From: Rasiella rasia
GTDB taxonomy: Bacteria > Bacteroidota > Bacteroidia > Flavobacteriales > Flavobacteriaceae
NCBI RefSeq assembly: GCF_011044175.1
Contig: NZ_CP049057.1
Location: 1,689,501-1,753,500, forward strand
Length of the DNA: 64,000 bases
Reading direction: 5' to 3'
Each line of letters starts with the position of its first letter. Within the stretch, counting starts at the first letter, position 1. The notes beneath the pieces are model-generated. The model saw only the letters and a list, made by a program, of their open reading frames with translations, searched no databases and was not told the DNA's origin. A program made the position numbers and the translations under genes. Below, piece after piece: positions 17,161 through 26,274 of this stretch.

Positions 17161-18155
17161 TTGCCTTTTATACGCTGCCATAAGTTCACTAGCAATTCTT
17201 TGCCATCTGATGGCGTTTTACGATTTTCTGTAATAACGGTTTGGTCTTTATCGCCTTCAATTAAAAAACTAAAAACATACGCAGTACTCGAAGGGTCTGT
17301 GCTCAGTACCCCAAAGCGCAAATCATTTAAATACACTACACCGTTCTTGTCTTGTGTAACGGTATACCAACCCTTGGTTATTTTTATAAGCCGCTGTACC
17401 TTTAGATTGTCTTTGTAATTACCAAGCAATTCATGATTTTTAGGATGGGCCGTAAATGCTATAGGCTTGCTGTCTAACAACGAATAATCTGCAATTAAGA
17501 AAGCATCTTTGGTATCGATATTGGCCGTCCATAAAATTGTGTTTAGTGGTGCAGGTTTGGTTTCAATTTCAGTATAGGCAATACCCTGCTGGTTTAAGGC
17601 TTTTTCGAATTTAAGAAACGTATATCCTTTTAGTCCCAACGTTAACAACAAGTACGTACTGCTCACCCACAGCCCTAGATTATTGTATTTCCTACGCTTG
17701 GGATCCTCACGTTTCCGCCGTAAGGCAAGAATGAGAAACAGCAAAAAGGGAAGTGTGTATAATGGGTCTATTACAAAAATATTCTTGTATGCCAGACGTA
17801 AGTCGAAAGGCCAGAATAGCTGTGTACCCCATGTGGTATGCGCATCTAGCAGCGGGTGCGTTAAAAACCCCAGAAAAAACAACCATGACCATTGTCGTGC
17901 TGAAGCATTTTTCTCCCATAACGACACTAGCCACCCAAATAAGGGAGCGGCAAAAACTGCAAATACAATAGAATGGGTAACCCCACGATGCCACTCGAGA
18001 GCAGTAACCGTGTCTACAAAGTATTTAGTTATTACATCTAAATCGGGTATAGTCCCAGCAATTGCGCCGTACAGAGCTGCTTTATTGCCTACTTTTTTAC
18101 CAAGTGCGGCCTCACCAACCGCAGCGCCTAATACAATTTGAGTAAGTGAATCCAT
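17157..18155 (-). CDS. membrane-bound metal-dependent hydrolase, DUF457/YdjM family
   Basis: A 332-residue inner-membrane protein. MDSLTQIVLGAAVGEAALG, then AGTIPDLDVITKYF, EWHRGVTHSIVFA and GFLTHPLLDAHTTWGTQLFWPF give the Asp/His metal site (DLD, HRGVTHS, HPLLDAHT) typical of the YdjM-like family. About five helices sit within residues 1-185; the C-terminal 150 residues are soluble and less conserved. The substrate is not known. It is last in a run 20796-17157 of closely packed minus-strand genes, and its start abuts the YjbR stop. Confidence 0.87.
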   Translation of the reverse strand: MDSLTQIVLGAAVGEAALGKKVGNKAALYGAIAGTIPDLDVITKYFVDTVTALEWHRGVTHSIVFAVFAAPLFGWLVSLWEKNASARQWSWLFFLGFLTHPLLDAHTTWGTQLFWPFDLRLAYKNIFVIDPLYTLPFLLFLILALRRKREDPKRRKYNNLGLWVSSTYLLLTLGLKGYTFLKFEKALNQQGIAYTEIETKPAPLNTILWTANIDTKDAFLIADYSLLDSKPIAFTAHPKNHELLGNYKDNLKVQRLIKITKGWYTVTQDKNGVVYLNDLRFGVLSTDPSSTAYVFSFLIEGDKDQTVITENRKTPSDGKELLVNLWQRIKGN

Positions 18156-18515
18156 TTAGAGCGCCTCTAATTGTGCCTGTACCTTTTTAGTGAGTGATTG
18201 CACGATTAAGTCGTACGAATGATCTATTAGTTCTATAACCAATTTTGGTGGTAGGGCATCTTCAATAAAGACCGTATTCCAGTGGTGTTTATTCATGTGC
18301 CATCCCGGAATAATGAGTCCGTCGTATGCTTCTCTAAGGGTAATGGCACGTTCGGGGTCACATTTTAAATTTACTTGAGTTGGTGTTCGTTCTAGACCAC
18401 ATACTGCAAACATTTTATTCATGACTTTAAAGACCAATGTATGCTCATCGAAAGGAAAAGATTCTGTTACGCCTTTTTTAGCGATGCAATAATTTCTGAA
18501 ATCTTCTATGTTCAT
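18156..18515 (-). CDS. MmcQ/YjbR family protein
   Basis: A 119-residue protein with the YjbR/CyaY-like fold: RNYCIAKKGVTESFPFDEHTLVFKVMNKMFAV, LKCDPERAITLREAYDGLIPGWHMNK-like core, and WNTVFIEDALPPKLVIELIDHSYDLIV at the end. Family members are often called DNA-binding, without firm evidence. The ATG (18515) overlaps the TGA of the upstream T9SS protein gene as ATGA, and the stop directly abuts the next ATG, so the three are probably co-translated. Confidence 0.87.
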   Translation of the reverse strand: MNIEDFRNYCIAKKGVTESFPFDEHTLVFKVMNKMFAVCGLERTPTQVNLKCDPERAITLREAYDGLIIPGWHMNKHHWNTVFIEDALPPKLVIELIDHSYDLIVQSLTKKVQAQLEAL

Positions 18516-19225
18516 TCTTTTACAATTTTGAACGACCGCTCTTCACCTTCTGTATTGGTAAGTTTGGTTAAGTACATTCCGTTACTCAGGTTTGAAACAT
18601 TTAAACTTTCCGAAGTACTTAAAGTCCCCTCTTTCACAAGCTGACCACTTAGCGTAAAGATTTTATAGTCGAAATTTCCATGGTAAGGAGAATCTACTTG
18701 AAGTGTTTCTGTAAATGGGTTTGGAAACAAATTAATCTTAGTTGTTTCAAACTCACCAACATTCATTACTGAATCAGAAAAATACTCGACCACGTCTCCA
18801 TTGGGTGCTCTAATCTCTACAAACGGTGTTCCAAAAGGTTCAATTACGTAATAGCTGTAGTCTAAAACCTCGGATGCATTATCTACATAGAAATTGAAAT
18901 GTAGTGAATCAAAATCTGAGTTTAACGGCTCATCGCAGGTCTGGTTATCTATGGTCATATTAATAAATCCAAAAGAAGACTCATTAATTACACGTTCTAT
19001 ATCTGCTTCAATGGTACTGCAAATGGTAGCCGTAAAATGCGATGAGTTTTCTGCAAACACCATGAGCGACTCTTCAGGCTCTAATCCCTCTGGCAATGTA
19101 AATAACTGCCCATCAATTTGAATGTAATTAATGTACCAATCTTTATCGTAAAGTAACGGATCTGCAATTTGAGATACCATAAGTTGGCTGCTTAACATCA
19201 CCAAAAGGAGTGCATATTTTTTCAT
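18512..19225 (-). CDS. secreted protein with T9SS type A sorting domain
   Basis: A 237-residue secreted protein: signal peptide MKKYALLLVMLSSQLMVSQ, an unrecognised domain of about 130 residues (begins DPLLYDKDWYINYIQIDGQ, contains DNQTCDEPLNSDFDSLHFNFYV), and a C-terminal Por tail (INLFPNPFTETLQVDS ... NLSNGMYLTKLTNTEGEERSFKIVKE). The domain with WYINYIQIDG resembles small calycin/lipocalin-like domains often found before T9SS tails in flavobacteria; that is inference. Translationally coupled to yjbR. Confidence 0.83.
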   Translation of the reverse strand: MKKYALLLVMLSSQLMVSQIADPLLYDKDWYINYIQIDGQLFTLPEGLEPEESLMVFAENSSHFTATICSTIEADIERVINESSFGFINMTIDNQTCDEPLNSDFDSLHFNFYVDNASEVLDYSYYVIEPFGTPFVEIRAPNGDVVEYFSDSVMNVGEFETTKINLFPNPFTETLQVDSPYHGNFDYKIFTLSGQLVKEGTLSTSESLNVSNLSNGMYLTKLTNTEGEERSFKIVKE

Positions 19226-19249
19226 AACTTCTAATTTAAAAGATTAATA

Positions 19250-20185
19250 TCACTCTACTTTATAAGCTAATGCAGGCGCATCGTTAAAATAAACAATAAG
19301 GTTTTTGCCTGCTCTTGTCTTAATCTCGAAGGTAAGCAATTTGTCATGAATGCTGAAATCGACTAATCTTTTCTTATTCCCAAAGTCGTATGAATAAGAA
19401 ATCACCTTAGGGGCGGGTGTTTTAAGCTGAAACAGGATTGCTTTCGGATTTTCAACACTGCTTACAACACCGTATCTTGGTGAGATAACATCTGCTACAA
19501 CCATATCTTTTTGAATAATAAGCGGAAATTTAGCAAAGGTCTGCTTGCTTACATTTATTTCAAGAAATGCATCTTCTACCAAGTCTGGGTAATGACTTTT
19601 AATAAACTGGGTGGGTTCTGTTTTATACCAATAGTAACTGGGTTCTTTAATGAATTTCTGATTGTACTTGCCAGCCCCCCACGTTGGATCGAATAAAAAC
19701 GGGTGGTCATTTATATATGCAACATTCCACATATGAATTTTCTGAAACGGCCTGCCAATATCCTTGAAATTAGTCTTTACATCGCCTCGCACTAGGTAAT
19801 TATGGATGCCTTGTAACTCGCATAATTTTTCAAAGAGCATGGCATAGCCCTCACAAACGGCCACTCCTTTTTGCAAGGTTCGCTGAATTATTTTTTTGCG
19901 AGTTACCTCTTCTTTGGCGTTTCGCTCTCTATAGTTTTTAAACCTGTAATTAAACACATCATACTCATCTGGGTCGTACCTAACGTTGTTTATAATCCAG
20001 CCATAGATGGCGCGTAATTTTTCTTCGTCTGTTTTAAAATCGCGAGTAATAAATTCTGAAAGTTCGGTAACCTCATCAAACGATTTTGGGTAAAATTTTA
20101 TAGTTGCATCTACCTGCTCAAAATCTTGTGCGTTTGCACCAAGACAAAGCATAAAAACTACAAAGAGACGTATGGCTATTTTCAT
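19250..20185 (-). CDS. exported transglutaminase-like protein
   Basis: A 311-residue protein with signal peptide MKIAIRLFVVFMLCLGANAQ. The transglutaminase core has its Cys in GVAVCEGYAMLFEKLCEL, His in IHMWNVAYINDHPFLFDPTWG and Asp in the same segment (DPTW), preceded by AIYGWIINNVRYDPDEYDV. The 130-residue C-terminal part looks all-beta. It probably acts as a periplasmic peptidase or ligase. The frame runs up to 20245, but the ATG at 20185 starts the signal peptide and overlaps the stop of the DUF4230 gene (ATGA). Confidence 0.87.
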   Translation of the reverse strand: MKIAIRLFVVFMLCLGANAQDFEQVDATIKFYPKSFDEVTELSEFITRDFKTDEEKLRAIYGWIINNVRYDPDEYDVFNYRFKNYRERNAKEEVTRKKIIQRTLQKGVAVCEGYAMLFEKLCELQGIHNYLVRGDVKTNFKDIGRPFQKIHMWNVAYINDHPFLFDPTWGAGKYNQKFIKEPSYYWYKTEPTQFIKSHYPDLVEDAFLEINVSKQTFAKFPLIIQKDMVVADVISPRYGVVSSVENPKAILFQLKTPAPKVISYSYDFGNKKRLVDFSIHDKLLTFEIKTRAGKNLIVYFNDAPALAYKVE

Positions 20186-20796
20186 GAGGCAATCTCTTTT
20201 TTCTGTGACTTTGTTGTATGCAAGGCTGTGTAATCTAACTTCCAATTTATGGTTTGTACCAAGGTTTCCATCAGTTTTATGGTTTCTAAGGCTTGCGATT
20301 CTGCTTCTAGAAGTAAACCACTACTCGGTATCTTATCTACGATATGCTGTTTTGCTTCTCTGTTAATTTCGGTAAGGTCTGATGCCGTAAACGGATTTGC
20401 CCAGCCTTCTTTCTTGTCGTAATATTTAAAATCTGTTTCTACGGTTAACAATTCTGGATGGGGGAAATTAGTTAATGTAATCGTTCTCGTTTTAGTATCG
20501 GCATCCATGTGTATTTTGGTGAGATCAAATCCTACATGTGCCTTGGCTTCAATAAGTACAAGCGCCTTCTTTTTACCTAAGAGAAGGTTCAGCCATTTAT
20601 CTTTTACATTTTCGTAGTGGTATATTTCAGAAAAATCGCCTTCTACGGTAATAAACTTACAAACGGTACGAATACGTTCCATTAATATTACCGATTGCGA
20701 ATGTGTTTTCTCCCGCTTGCGGCCTCCGCTCAATTTCAGAAGTAAAAAATATGCTACAACGGCACCAACTGCCAAGCCTATAAAAAGTAATTCCAT
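20182..20796 (-). CDS. DUF4230 domain protein, membrane anchored
   Basis: A 204-residue protein with one N-terminal helix (MELLFIGLAVGAVVAYFLLL), a basic stop-transfer KLSGGRKREK, and a DUF4230 domain with ERIRTVCKFITVEGDFSEIYHY, KKALVLIEAKAHVGFDL and ITLTNFPHPELLTVET. The family function is unknown; topology suggests the domain is outside the cytoplasm. It follows DUF4260 by 4 bp and overlaps the transglutaminase-like gene by 4 bp, so the three form an operon. Confidence 0.87.
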   Translation of the reverse strand: MELLFIGLAVGAVVAYFLLLKLSGGRKREKTHSQSVILMERIRTVCKFITVEGDFSEIYHYENVKDKWLNLLLGKKKALVLIEAKAHVGFDLTKIHMDADTKTRTITLTNFPHPELLTVETDFKYYDKKEGWANPFTASDLTEINREAKQHIVDKIPSSGLLLEAESQALETIKLMETLVQTINWKLDYTALHTTKSQKKEIAS

Positions 20797-20800
20797 ATGA

Positions 20801-21151
20801 TTATTTGCCTATGCTTCCTAAATGTGTGTTTTTAAAACTATCTGGGTATTTTAGTCCGTACCCTAGCATTCTATCTAAGGCAATATGAGAAAATAGCATG
20901 ATTCCGCTTAGTGAGATAATTTCATTTCCATAAAAGTAACCAAAAATCATGAGTCCGATGGCGAGCGCTCTAAAATGAAAGAGGTTGTACGTAAAAGCGC
21001 CCACTCGAGGATTTACCAAATAACCTAACATGCCTACATCTGGAACGAGCAGTAATAATAAAAACCACCACCACGCGTAGTCTAACTGCGCAAAACAGCA
21101 TATTCCGACGACTAACAAGGCTGCTTCTTCTAGTTTTAATAGTGTTTTCAT
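20801..21151 (-). CDS. DUF4260 membrane protein
   Basis: A 116-residue protein of four hydrophobic segments: MKTLLKLEEAALLVVGICCF, WWWFLLLLLVPDVGMLGYL, RALAIGLMIFGYF and IISLSGIMLFSHIALDRMLGYGLKYPDSFK. The LKLEEAALL start and LDRMLGYGLKY end are the DUF4260 signature. No function is known. The open frame reaches 21220; the ATG at 21151 fits the family. About 230 bp upstream of it (to 21383) hold no gene and no clear signal. Confidence 0.87.
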   Translation of the reverse strand: MKTLLKLEEAALLVVGICCFAQLDYAWWWFLLLLLVPDVGMLGYLVNPRVGAFTYNLFHFRALAIGLMIFGYFYGNEIISLSGIMLFSHIALDRMLGYGLKYPDSFKNTHLGSIGK

Positions 21152-21383
21152 AGTAATTTGTTTTTCAATTTTAAAAATTTCTCCTGACACATACCTAGAA
21201 TCAATTTCCTTTCTTGACAAATCGTGATGGTTTAAAGAGTAATTTCAAAACATATCTATAGCTGTAATACCCAAATTTTATTCGTTACGTAATCACTTAA
21301 ATATAAATACAAACTGTCTGAAGTTACTTCTGCTAGCTTAAAGGTAGAAGATTGGGTTCCAAAAAAAATCATACATCTTGTAT

Positions 21384-22130
21384 TTACAAAAATTTATAGA
21401 GAACAGGCTTGCTGGGTGCTGCATCGTTACAAAAAGATGCCATTTGCAAGTTGAGCAGATAGCTACCATCTTTTACTCGATTTGGTACGTAAACAAATTC
21501 GGTAATCGTAGCGCTTAGCCTTGGCGCTTTAGGGTAGTTCCAAAATGCTTTATGTGCCAATAATTTACCGTCGTCTTTTTCTTTATCTACACTTGGCAAA
21601 TCTATTAGTAAGTGGGAAACACCAATTTCTCGCAAGAATCTGGCAGCATCTTCATGCAAATAAGGCCAATTGGAGTGCGAATACTTTCTCGACTTTTTCT
21701 GAGGTAAATTTGGAAGCGTTCGTATTACCACAGCCTCTGGTTTTTTGTCTTGTAACAGCCTCTTAACTTGCGGCAGAGAAATCACCAAATCTGCGCCATC
21801 CTTCTCTGGTGTTACCGAAAGCACTTCTGCGGTAAAGAAAAATGTTGTTAACGCCCTGTTTACTGAATGAAATGCTTCTGAAATATGACCAACACACTCT
21901 GTGTGCGTACCATGTGCGTGCGGGTTAAAACGAATATTATTAAAATTTACGGAAGCTCCCTCACTTACTTTACCTACCCAATCATCTACTTGTACAGGTG
22001 TAATTGAAGGCTTTTCAAGATACCACGCCAACGGATTCTTAGATGAGTCCTGTAGTGGAATTGAGATGTCAATTGGTTTACTTAAATCTACTGTTTTAAG
22101 CGAATTTCCAATGGTAAACGTTCCTTTCAT
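21384..22130 (-). CDS. cyclase family protein (kynurenine formamidase-like)
   Basis: A 248-residue metal-dependent hydrolase of the cyclase (PF04199-type) family. It starts with the substrate-side segment DLSKPIDISIPLQDS and carries the metal motif HAHGTHTECVGHI (HxGTHxxxxxH) with the catalytic His later near HKAFWNYPKAPRLSATITEFVYVP. The classical Asp of HxGTHxDxPxH is replaced by Glu (HGTHTECVGH). Kynurenine formamidase is the best-known member, but no tryptophan catabolism genes are nearby. It is downstream of hemW on the same strand. Confidence 0.83.
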   Translation of the reverse strand: MKGTFTIGNSLKTVDLSKPIDISIPLQDSSKNPLAWYLEKPSITPVQVDDWVGKVSEGASVNFNNIRFNPHAHGTHTECVGHISEAFHSVNRALTTFFFTAEVLSVTPEKDGADLVISLPQVKRLLQDKKPEAVVIRTLPNLPQKKSRKYSHSNWPYLHEDAARFLREIGVSHLLIDLPSVDKEKDDGKLLAHKAFWNYPKAPRLSATITEFVYVPNRVKDGSYLLNLQMASFCNDAAPSKPVLYKFL

Positions 22131-22228
22131 TCGTGATGTTTATAATTTCAATATACAACTAAATACATAATTTGAAAATCAGTAGCAGGGTGTCTTGCTA
22201 AGAGATTATCCCTGTAAAATACATGACC

Positions 22229-23374
22229 TTATGCGTTCAACATAAACAGATGCGACGCTATTCCGTCGCTCAAAAACTTTCCTTTTTTCGTTACACGCAG
22301 ATGGTTCTCGTCCTCTTGAAGTAATCCTTCATTAATATGCTCTTTTGCTGTGCTTAAAAGGTATTGCGTATACTTTTCGCCATATACTTCGGAAATTTCC
22401 TGAATTGAAATACCCTTAGAAGTTCGCAAACGGGTCATTACATACTCGTTGTATTTATCGTTATTTGAAAGTGTCTCACGCTCTACTGGCAGTACTCCCT
22501 TTTCAATTGAATTAATGTATACACTATTATTTGCAATATTCCAGCTACGGCTATCTCCGTTGTAACTATGCGCCGAAGGTCCGATACCTAGGTAGGGTTT
22601 CCCCTGCCAATAGGCCATATTGTTACGAGAATGCCATCCTGGAAGTCCGAAATTAGAAAACTCGTAGTTCTCATAGCCAGCGGCCTCAGTTGTTTCAATT
22701 AGCAACTTATGGTGCAGTTGGGCTACCTCATCTTCTACAGGAGGGACAATGCCCTTTTTAATAAAATTCTCTAGTGCTGTCTTGGGCTCTACAGTTAGCG
22801 CATAGCAAGACAAATGCGGAATTTCAAATGCGAGCGCCTTCTTAACATTGTCTAACCAACGTACTGGAGACATTTGCGGAATACCGTAAATTAAATCGAT
22901 ACTTATATTATCGAAGTATTTTTTGGCTACTGAGATGCATTGTTCAGCCTCCTTAGCATTATGTGCTCGATTCATCAATTTTAAGTCTTCTTCAAAAAAT
23001 GATTGCACTCCAATAGACAGGCGATTAATACCAACGGAGCGATACGCTTCAAAAATAGATTTAGACTGTGCTCGAGTAGACACGATATCATCTGGATTTG
23101 CTTCTAAGGTAATTTCGGGGGTTTTTGAAACTTCAAAATTTTTGTACACCTCATCAATTAAACGTTTTAACTCTGAGGCGCTGAGCAACGATGGTGTTCC
23201 TCCACCAAAATAAATAGTCTCTACAGTGCCTTTTAGCTCATTTTTCCGAAGATAGAGTTCTTGTACCAATGCAGAAATAAGGGCATCTTTTTTCTTAAGC
23301 GAGGTAGAAAAATGGAAGTCACAATAATGACATGCCTGCTTGCAAAATGGTATATGAATGTATACTGAGCTCAT
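22229..23374 (-). CDS. hemW: radical SAM family heme chaperone HemW
   Basis: A 381-residue radical SAM protein. The cluster motif is CKQACHYC within IHIPFCKQACHYCDFHFS, the form shared by HemW and coproporphyrinogen dehydrogenase; TIYFGGGTPSLL, EANPDDIV, RLSIGVQSF and DLIYGIPQM follow. HemW lacks the extra N-terminal residues of HemN and is thought to deliver heme to respiratory proteins. Length is normal. It lies between ruvC and the cyclase-family gene on one strand. Confidence 0.92.
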   Translation of the reverse strand: MSSVYIHIPFCKQACHYCDFHFSTSLKKKDALISALVQELYLRKNELKGTVETIYFGGGTPSLLSASELKRLIDEVYKNFEVSKTPEITLEANPDDIVSTRAQSKSIFEAYRSVGINRLSIGVQSFFEEDLKLMNRAHNAKEAEQCISVAKKYFDNISIDLIYGIPQMSPVRWLDNVKKALAFEIPHLSCYALTVEPKTALENFIKKGIVPPVEDEVAQLHHKLLIETTEAAGYENYEFSNFGLPGWHSRNNMAYWQGKPYLGIGPSAHSYNGDSRSWNIANNSVYINSIEKGVLPVERETLSNNDKYNEYVMTRLRTSKGISIQEISEVYGEKYTQYLLSTAKEHINEGLLQEDENHLRVTKKGKFLSDGIASHLFMLNA

Positions 23375-23474
23375 GTTAAGTTAGTAGTGGGTGAAAAAGA
23401 ATCGCTTTGTCTTTACTATACATTTAGATGATTTTCTATACAACATCTGCTCTTTTGCCATTGATACCTATAGA

Positions 23475-24041
23475 TTACTTATTGATGCGTTTTTCATTTT
23501 GTTTTACAAACGCTGCCCATCCAGAGTAATTTTTACCTACACTCACCCTACCTTGATTGTAAAAATGGCAAACGGCAGCCGCAAGCCCGTCTGTGCTGTC
23601 TAAATTTTTAGGAAGTTCTTTTAGTCCGAGTGTACTTTGCAGCATTTTAGCAACCTGTTCTTTACTGGCGTTTCCATTACCAGTAATTGCCATCTTAATT
23701 TTTTTAGGAGAATATTCTGTAATTGGTATTTGTCTTGATAATCCGGCTGCCATAGCTACACCTTGGGCACGTCCTAACTTGAGCATGGATTGTACATTTT
23801 TACCAAAAAAGGGTGCCTCTATGGCTATTTCATCGGGGTGAAATGTCTCTATAAGTTCGATGGTTCGTTCAAAAATATGGCGTAAACGCACATAATGATC
23901 ATCGTATTTAGACAGTTGCAGCTCATTTAACTGTATAAATTGCATTTGTTTACCAATTACTTTTATAAGACCAAAACCCATGATGGTTGTACCTGGGTCT
24001 ATGCCTAAGATTATTTTTTCTGTGGTGCTGGTCTTTTTCAA
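23475..24041 (-). CDS. ruvC: Holliday junction endodeoxyribonuclease RuvC
   Basis: A 188-residue resolvase. Acidic catalytic residues are seen in ILGIDPGTTIMGFGLIKV (Asp), EIAIEAPFFGKNVQSM (Glu) and DSTDGLAAAVCHFYN (Asp pair). It cuts Holliday junctions with RuvAB. The frame begins with TTG at 24041 (no ATG lies before the first catalytic strand), so a TTG start is proposed. It is first in the minus-strand group with hemW and is divergent from the membrane protein at 24142. Confidence 0.93.
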   Translation of the reverse strand: MKKTSTTEKIILGIDPGTTIMGFGLIKVIGKQMQFIQLNELQLSKYDDHYVRLRHIFERTIELIETFHPDEIAIEAPFFGKNVQSMLKLGRAQGVAMAAGLSRQIPITEYSPKKIKMAITGNGNASKEQVAKMLQSTLGLKELPKNLDSTDGLAAAVCHFYNQGRVSVGKNYSGWAAFVKQNEKRINK

Positions 24042-24141
24042 ATTTCGTATTGGCTACACATTATAGCCTCTTCAGTATTTAACAAGTTTACTTATTGTTT
24101 CAACTTCGGTTTCTGTTTCGGTTTCACTACTTTCGTAAGCG

Positions 24142-25086
24142 ATGATGGCTTCTCACAAAACTACGCAATATTGGCTCGTTGCCCTAAAGGTTTTGGTGCT
24201 TGTATTGGCATTTGGGTATTTATTCTATAAAATTAGGTCTGATGGAAGTTCGCTAGCACCTATCATCTCGCAAAGTTTTAAAGATGTTTCTATACTTCTA
24301 CCTGTTTCTTTTCTTGGCCTTGCCATATGTAATTGGCTTCTAGAAATCTTACGATGGAAAGTTTCAGTAAACACAACCTATACGCTTTCCTTTTTAGGCG
24401 CAACAAAACAGAGCCTAGGCTCCCTTACAGCCTCGCTCATAACACCTAATCGCATTGGAGAATACGGTGCAAAAGCGCTTTATTATCTACCAGAAAAGCG
24501 TAAGAAGATTGTCTTCTTAAATTTTGTACACGGTAGTTCGCAGCTAGTGACAACACTACTCTTTGGAATTCCTGCTGTTGTATATTTTATCTTTACGTAT
24601 GGGATTTCTATTGCAGTAAACCGAGGGCTAATTTTTGTATTCATTCTCTTAGTGCTTGTTATTCTGGGTTATGTTTTTAGAAAAAAACAACTTGGTATAA
24701 AAGGGTTGTCTCTGCAAAACATGTGGACACACTTTAAGCGACTACCAAAGACGAGTCTGTTTCAGATTTTAGTACTTTCTGTAATGCGTTACTTAATATT
24801 TAGCACTTTATTTTATCTCTTACTCATTTTTTTTGGAGCTACCAGCAGCTATGTTGCGGCCGCACCTGTTATTTTTAGTATGTACTTGTTAGTATCGATA
24901 ATTCCTTCATTTTTTGTGTTGGATGTGGTGATTCGTGGCGGTGTGTCACTTTGGTTATTTTCATTCTTAGACATACCAGACATGACTGTACTTGCTACTG
25001 TTTTTATTATGTGGATACTTAATGTTGTGCTACCTGCAATTCTAGGAGGTTATTATGTATTCACCTTTAAGCCCCAGCAGCAATGA
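24142..25086 (+). CDS. lysylphosphatidylglycerol synthase-type TM protein (UPF0104/flippase-like)
   Basis: A 314-residue membrane protein with about eight helices and the segment LGSLTASLITPNRIGEYGAKALYYL, the signature of the UPF0104/AglD-like integral membrane family. Such proteins are linked to lipid or polyprenol-linked sugar transfer across the membrane; this one lacks a soluble aminoacyl-transfer domain. ATG at 24142 is followed by a second ATG. Its TGA overlaps the ATG of the glycosyltransferase gene (ATGA), so the two probably act together on a lipid or glycan. Confidence 0.82.
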   Translation: MMASHKTTQYWLVALKVLVLVLAFGYLFYKIRSDGSSLAPIISQSFKDVSILLPVSFLGLAICNWLLEILRWKVSVNTTYTLSFLGATKQSLGSLTASLITPNRIGEYGAKALYYLPEKRKKIVFLNFVHGSSQLVTTLLFGIPAVVYFIFTYGISIAVNRGLIFVFILLVLVILGYVFRKKQLGIKGLSLQNMWTHFKRLPKTSLFQILVLSVMRYLIFSTLFYLLLIFFGATSSYVAAAPVIFSMYLLVSIIPSFFVLDVVIRGGVSLWLFSFLDIPDMTVLATVFIMWILNVVLPAILGGYYVFTFKPQQQ

Positions 25087-26207
25087 TTTGGCTTATTATT
25101 GTCATACCCGTTTGTTATGCAGTGGCTCTAGGTTTGCTATACTATGGACACCAAAGGGTATCTCTGTTTTCTTCGGAAAGTCTCTTAGAGAAGCATTATT
25201 TTTCTGTTGTTGTACCATTTCGGAACGAAGCCAAAAATTTACCTGAATTATTAAAATCATTGCAGCAACTAAATTATCCCACAACGCATTTTGAATTACT
25301 TTTAATTAATGACGCCTCTTCAGATAATTCTGAAGCAATAGTTCACAACATTTTGAAAGGAAGTGCTATTAACTACAAAATACTTCAAAATACGCCTAAC
25401 CAATCATCGCCAAAAAAAACTGCCATTACCTTAGCGATTCATGCCGCACAATTTTCGTGGATTGTAACTACCGATGCAGATTGTACTGTACCTAAGAATT
25501 GGTTACACACACTCAATATATTTATTCAGAAAACCGAAGCCATCTGTGTTGCGATGCCTGTAGATTACCATACACAACCTTCATTTCTACATACCTACCA
25601 ACAACTAGACAATTGGAGCTTGCAGGCCGTCACTATAGGAAGTTTCGGTTTAGAAAATCCGCTCTTGAGCAATGGTGCAAATTTTGCCTATACAAAAGAT
25701 GCTTTTCACGAGGTAAACGGGTTTAAAGACAACCTACATATTGCAAGTGGTGACGACATGTTTTTACTAGAAAAGTTTAAACTAAAGTTTCCGAAGAAAA
25801 TAGCGTACTTAAAATCGGAAGGCGCCATTGTATCCACCTTGCCCGTAAACTCTTGGAGACAACTTAGTTCACAACGTGTGCGCTGGGCATCAAAAACATC
25901 GCAACAAAAAAGCATTGCCACCAAGGCACTAGGTTTATTAGTATTCTTAAACTGTATTTTTATTCTCATTAGTCCAATAGTAATGATATATTCTACAGCG
26001 GCATTTGTTGCTTGCCTCACAGGACTGCTAATTAAACTGTTAGCCGACTTCCTGTTTATGCGTTGTAGCAGTACCTTTTTTGGGAAAAAAATAAATTATT
26101 ACATATTCTTTATAAGTACGTTTATCTATGCTGTACTTACAATCTATGTCGTATTTTCTAGTTTGTTTTCTAGTTACACTTGGAAGCAACGTAGCTACAG
26201 AATGTAG
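25083..26207 (+). CDS. family 2 glycosyltransferase, membrane-bound
   Basis: A 374-residue GT-A fold enzyme: an N-terminal helix (MIWLIIVIPVCYAVALGLLY), VVVPFRNEAKNLPELLKSL, LLINDASSDNS, the DxD-type motif in VTTDADCTVP, GGANFAYTKDAF-like acceptor region with NGFKDN, and SSQRVRWASKTSQQK (Q/RxxRW), then two or three C-terminal helices. The layout matches processive or polyprenyl-linked glycosyltransferases. The sugar and acceptor are unknown. Translationally coupled to the UPF0104-type gene. Confidence 0.87.
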   Translation: MIWLIIVIPVCYAVALGLLYYGHQRVSLFSSESLLEKHYFSVVVPFRNEAKNLPELLKSLQQLNYPTTHFELLLINDASSDNSEAIVHNILKGSAINYKILQNTPNQSSPKKTAITLAIHAAQFSWIVTTDADCTVPKNWLHTLNIFIQKTEAICVAMPVDYHTQPSFLHTYQQLDNWSLQAVTIGSFGLENPLLSNGANFAYTKDAFHEVNGFKDNLHIASGDDMFLLEKFKLKFPKKIAYLKSEGAIVSTLPVNSWRQLSSQRVRWASKTSQQKSIATKALGLLVFLNCIFILISPIVMIYSTAAFVACLTGLLIKLLADFLFMRCSSTFFGKKINYYIFFISTFIYAVLTIYVVFSSLFSSYTWKQRSYRM

Positions 26208-26274
26208 TGCAGAAACAGGGAATGATACCTATCATATTTTTTTTTACCTTTAACCGTACCAAAATCTACCTACT

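Noticed and set aside
17683-18141. 152-codon plus-strand ORF opposite the DUF457 gene
   Set aside because: The minus-strand frame has full family motifs (HRGVTHS, HPLLDAHT); the plus frame has none.
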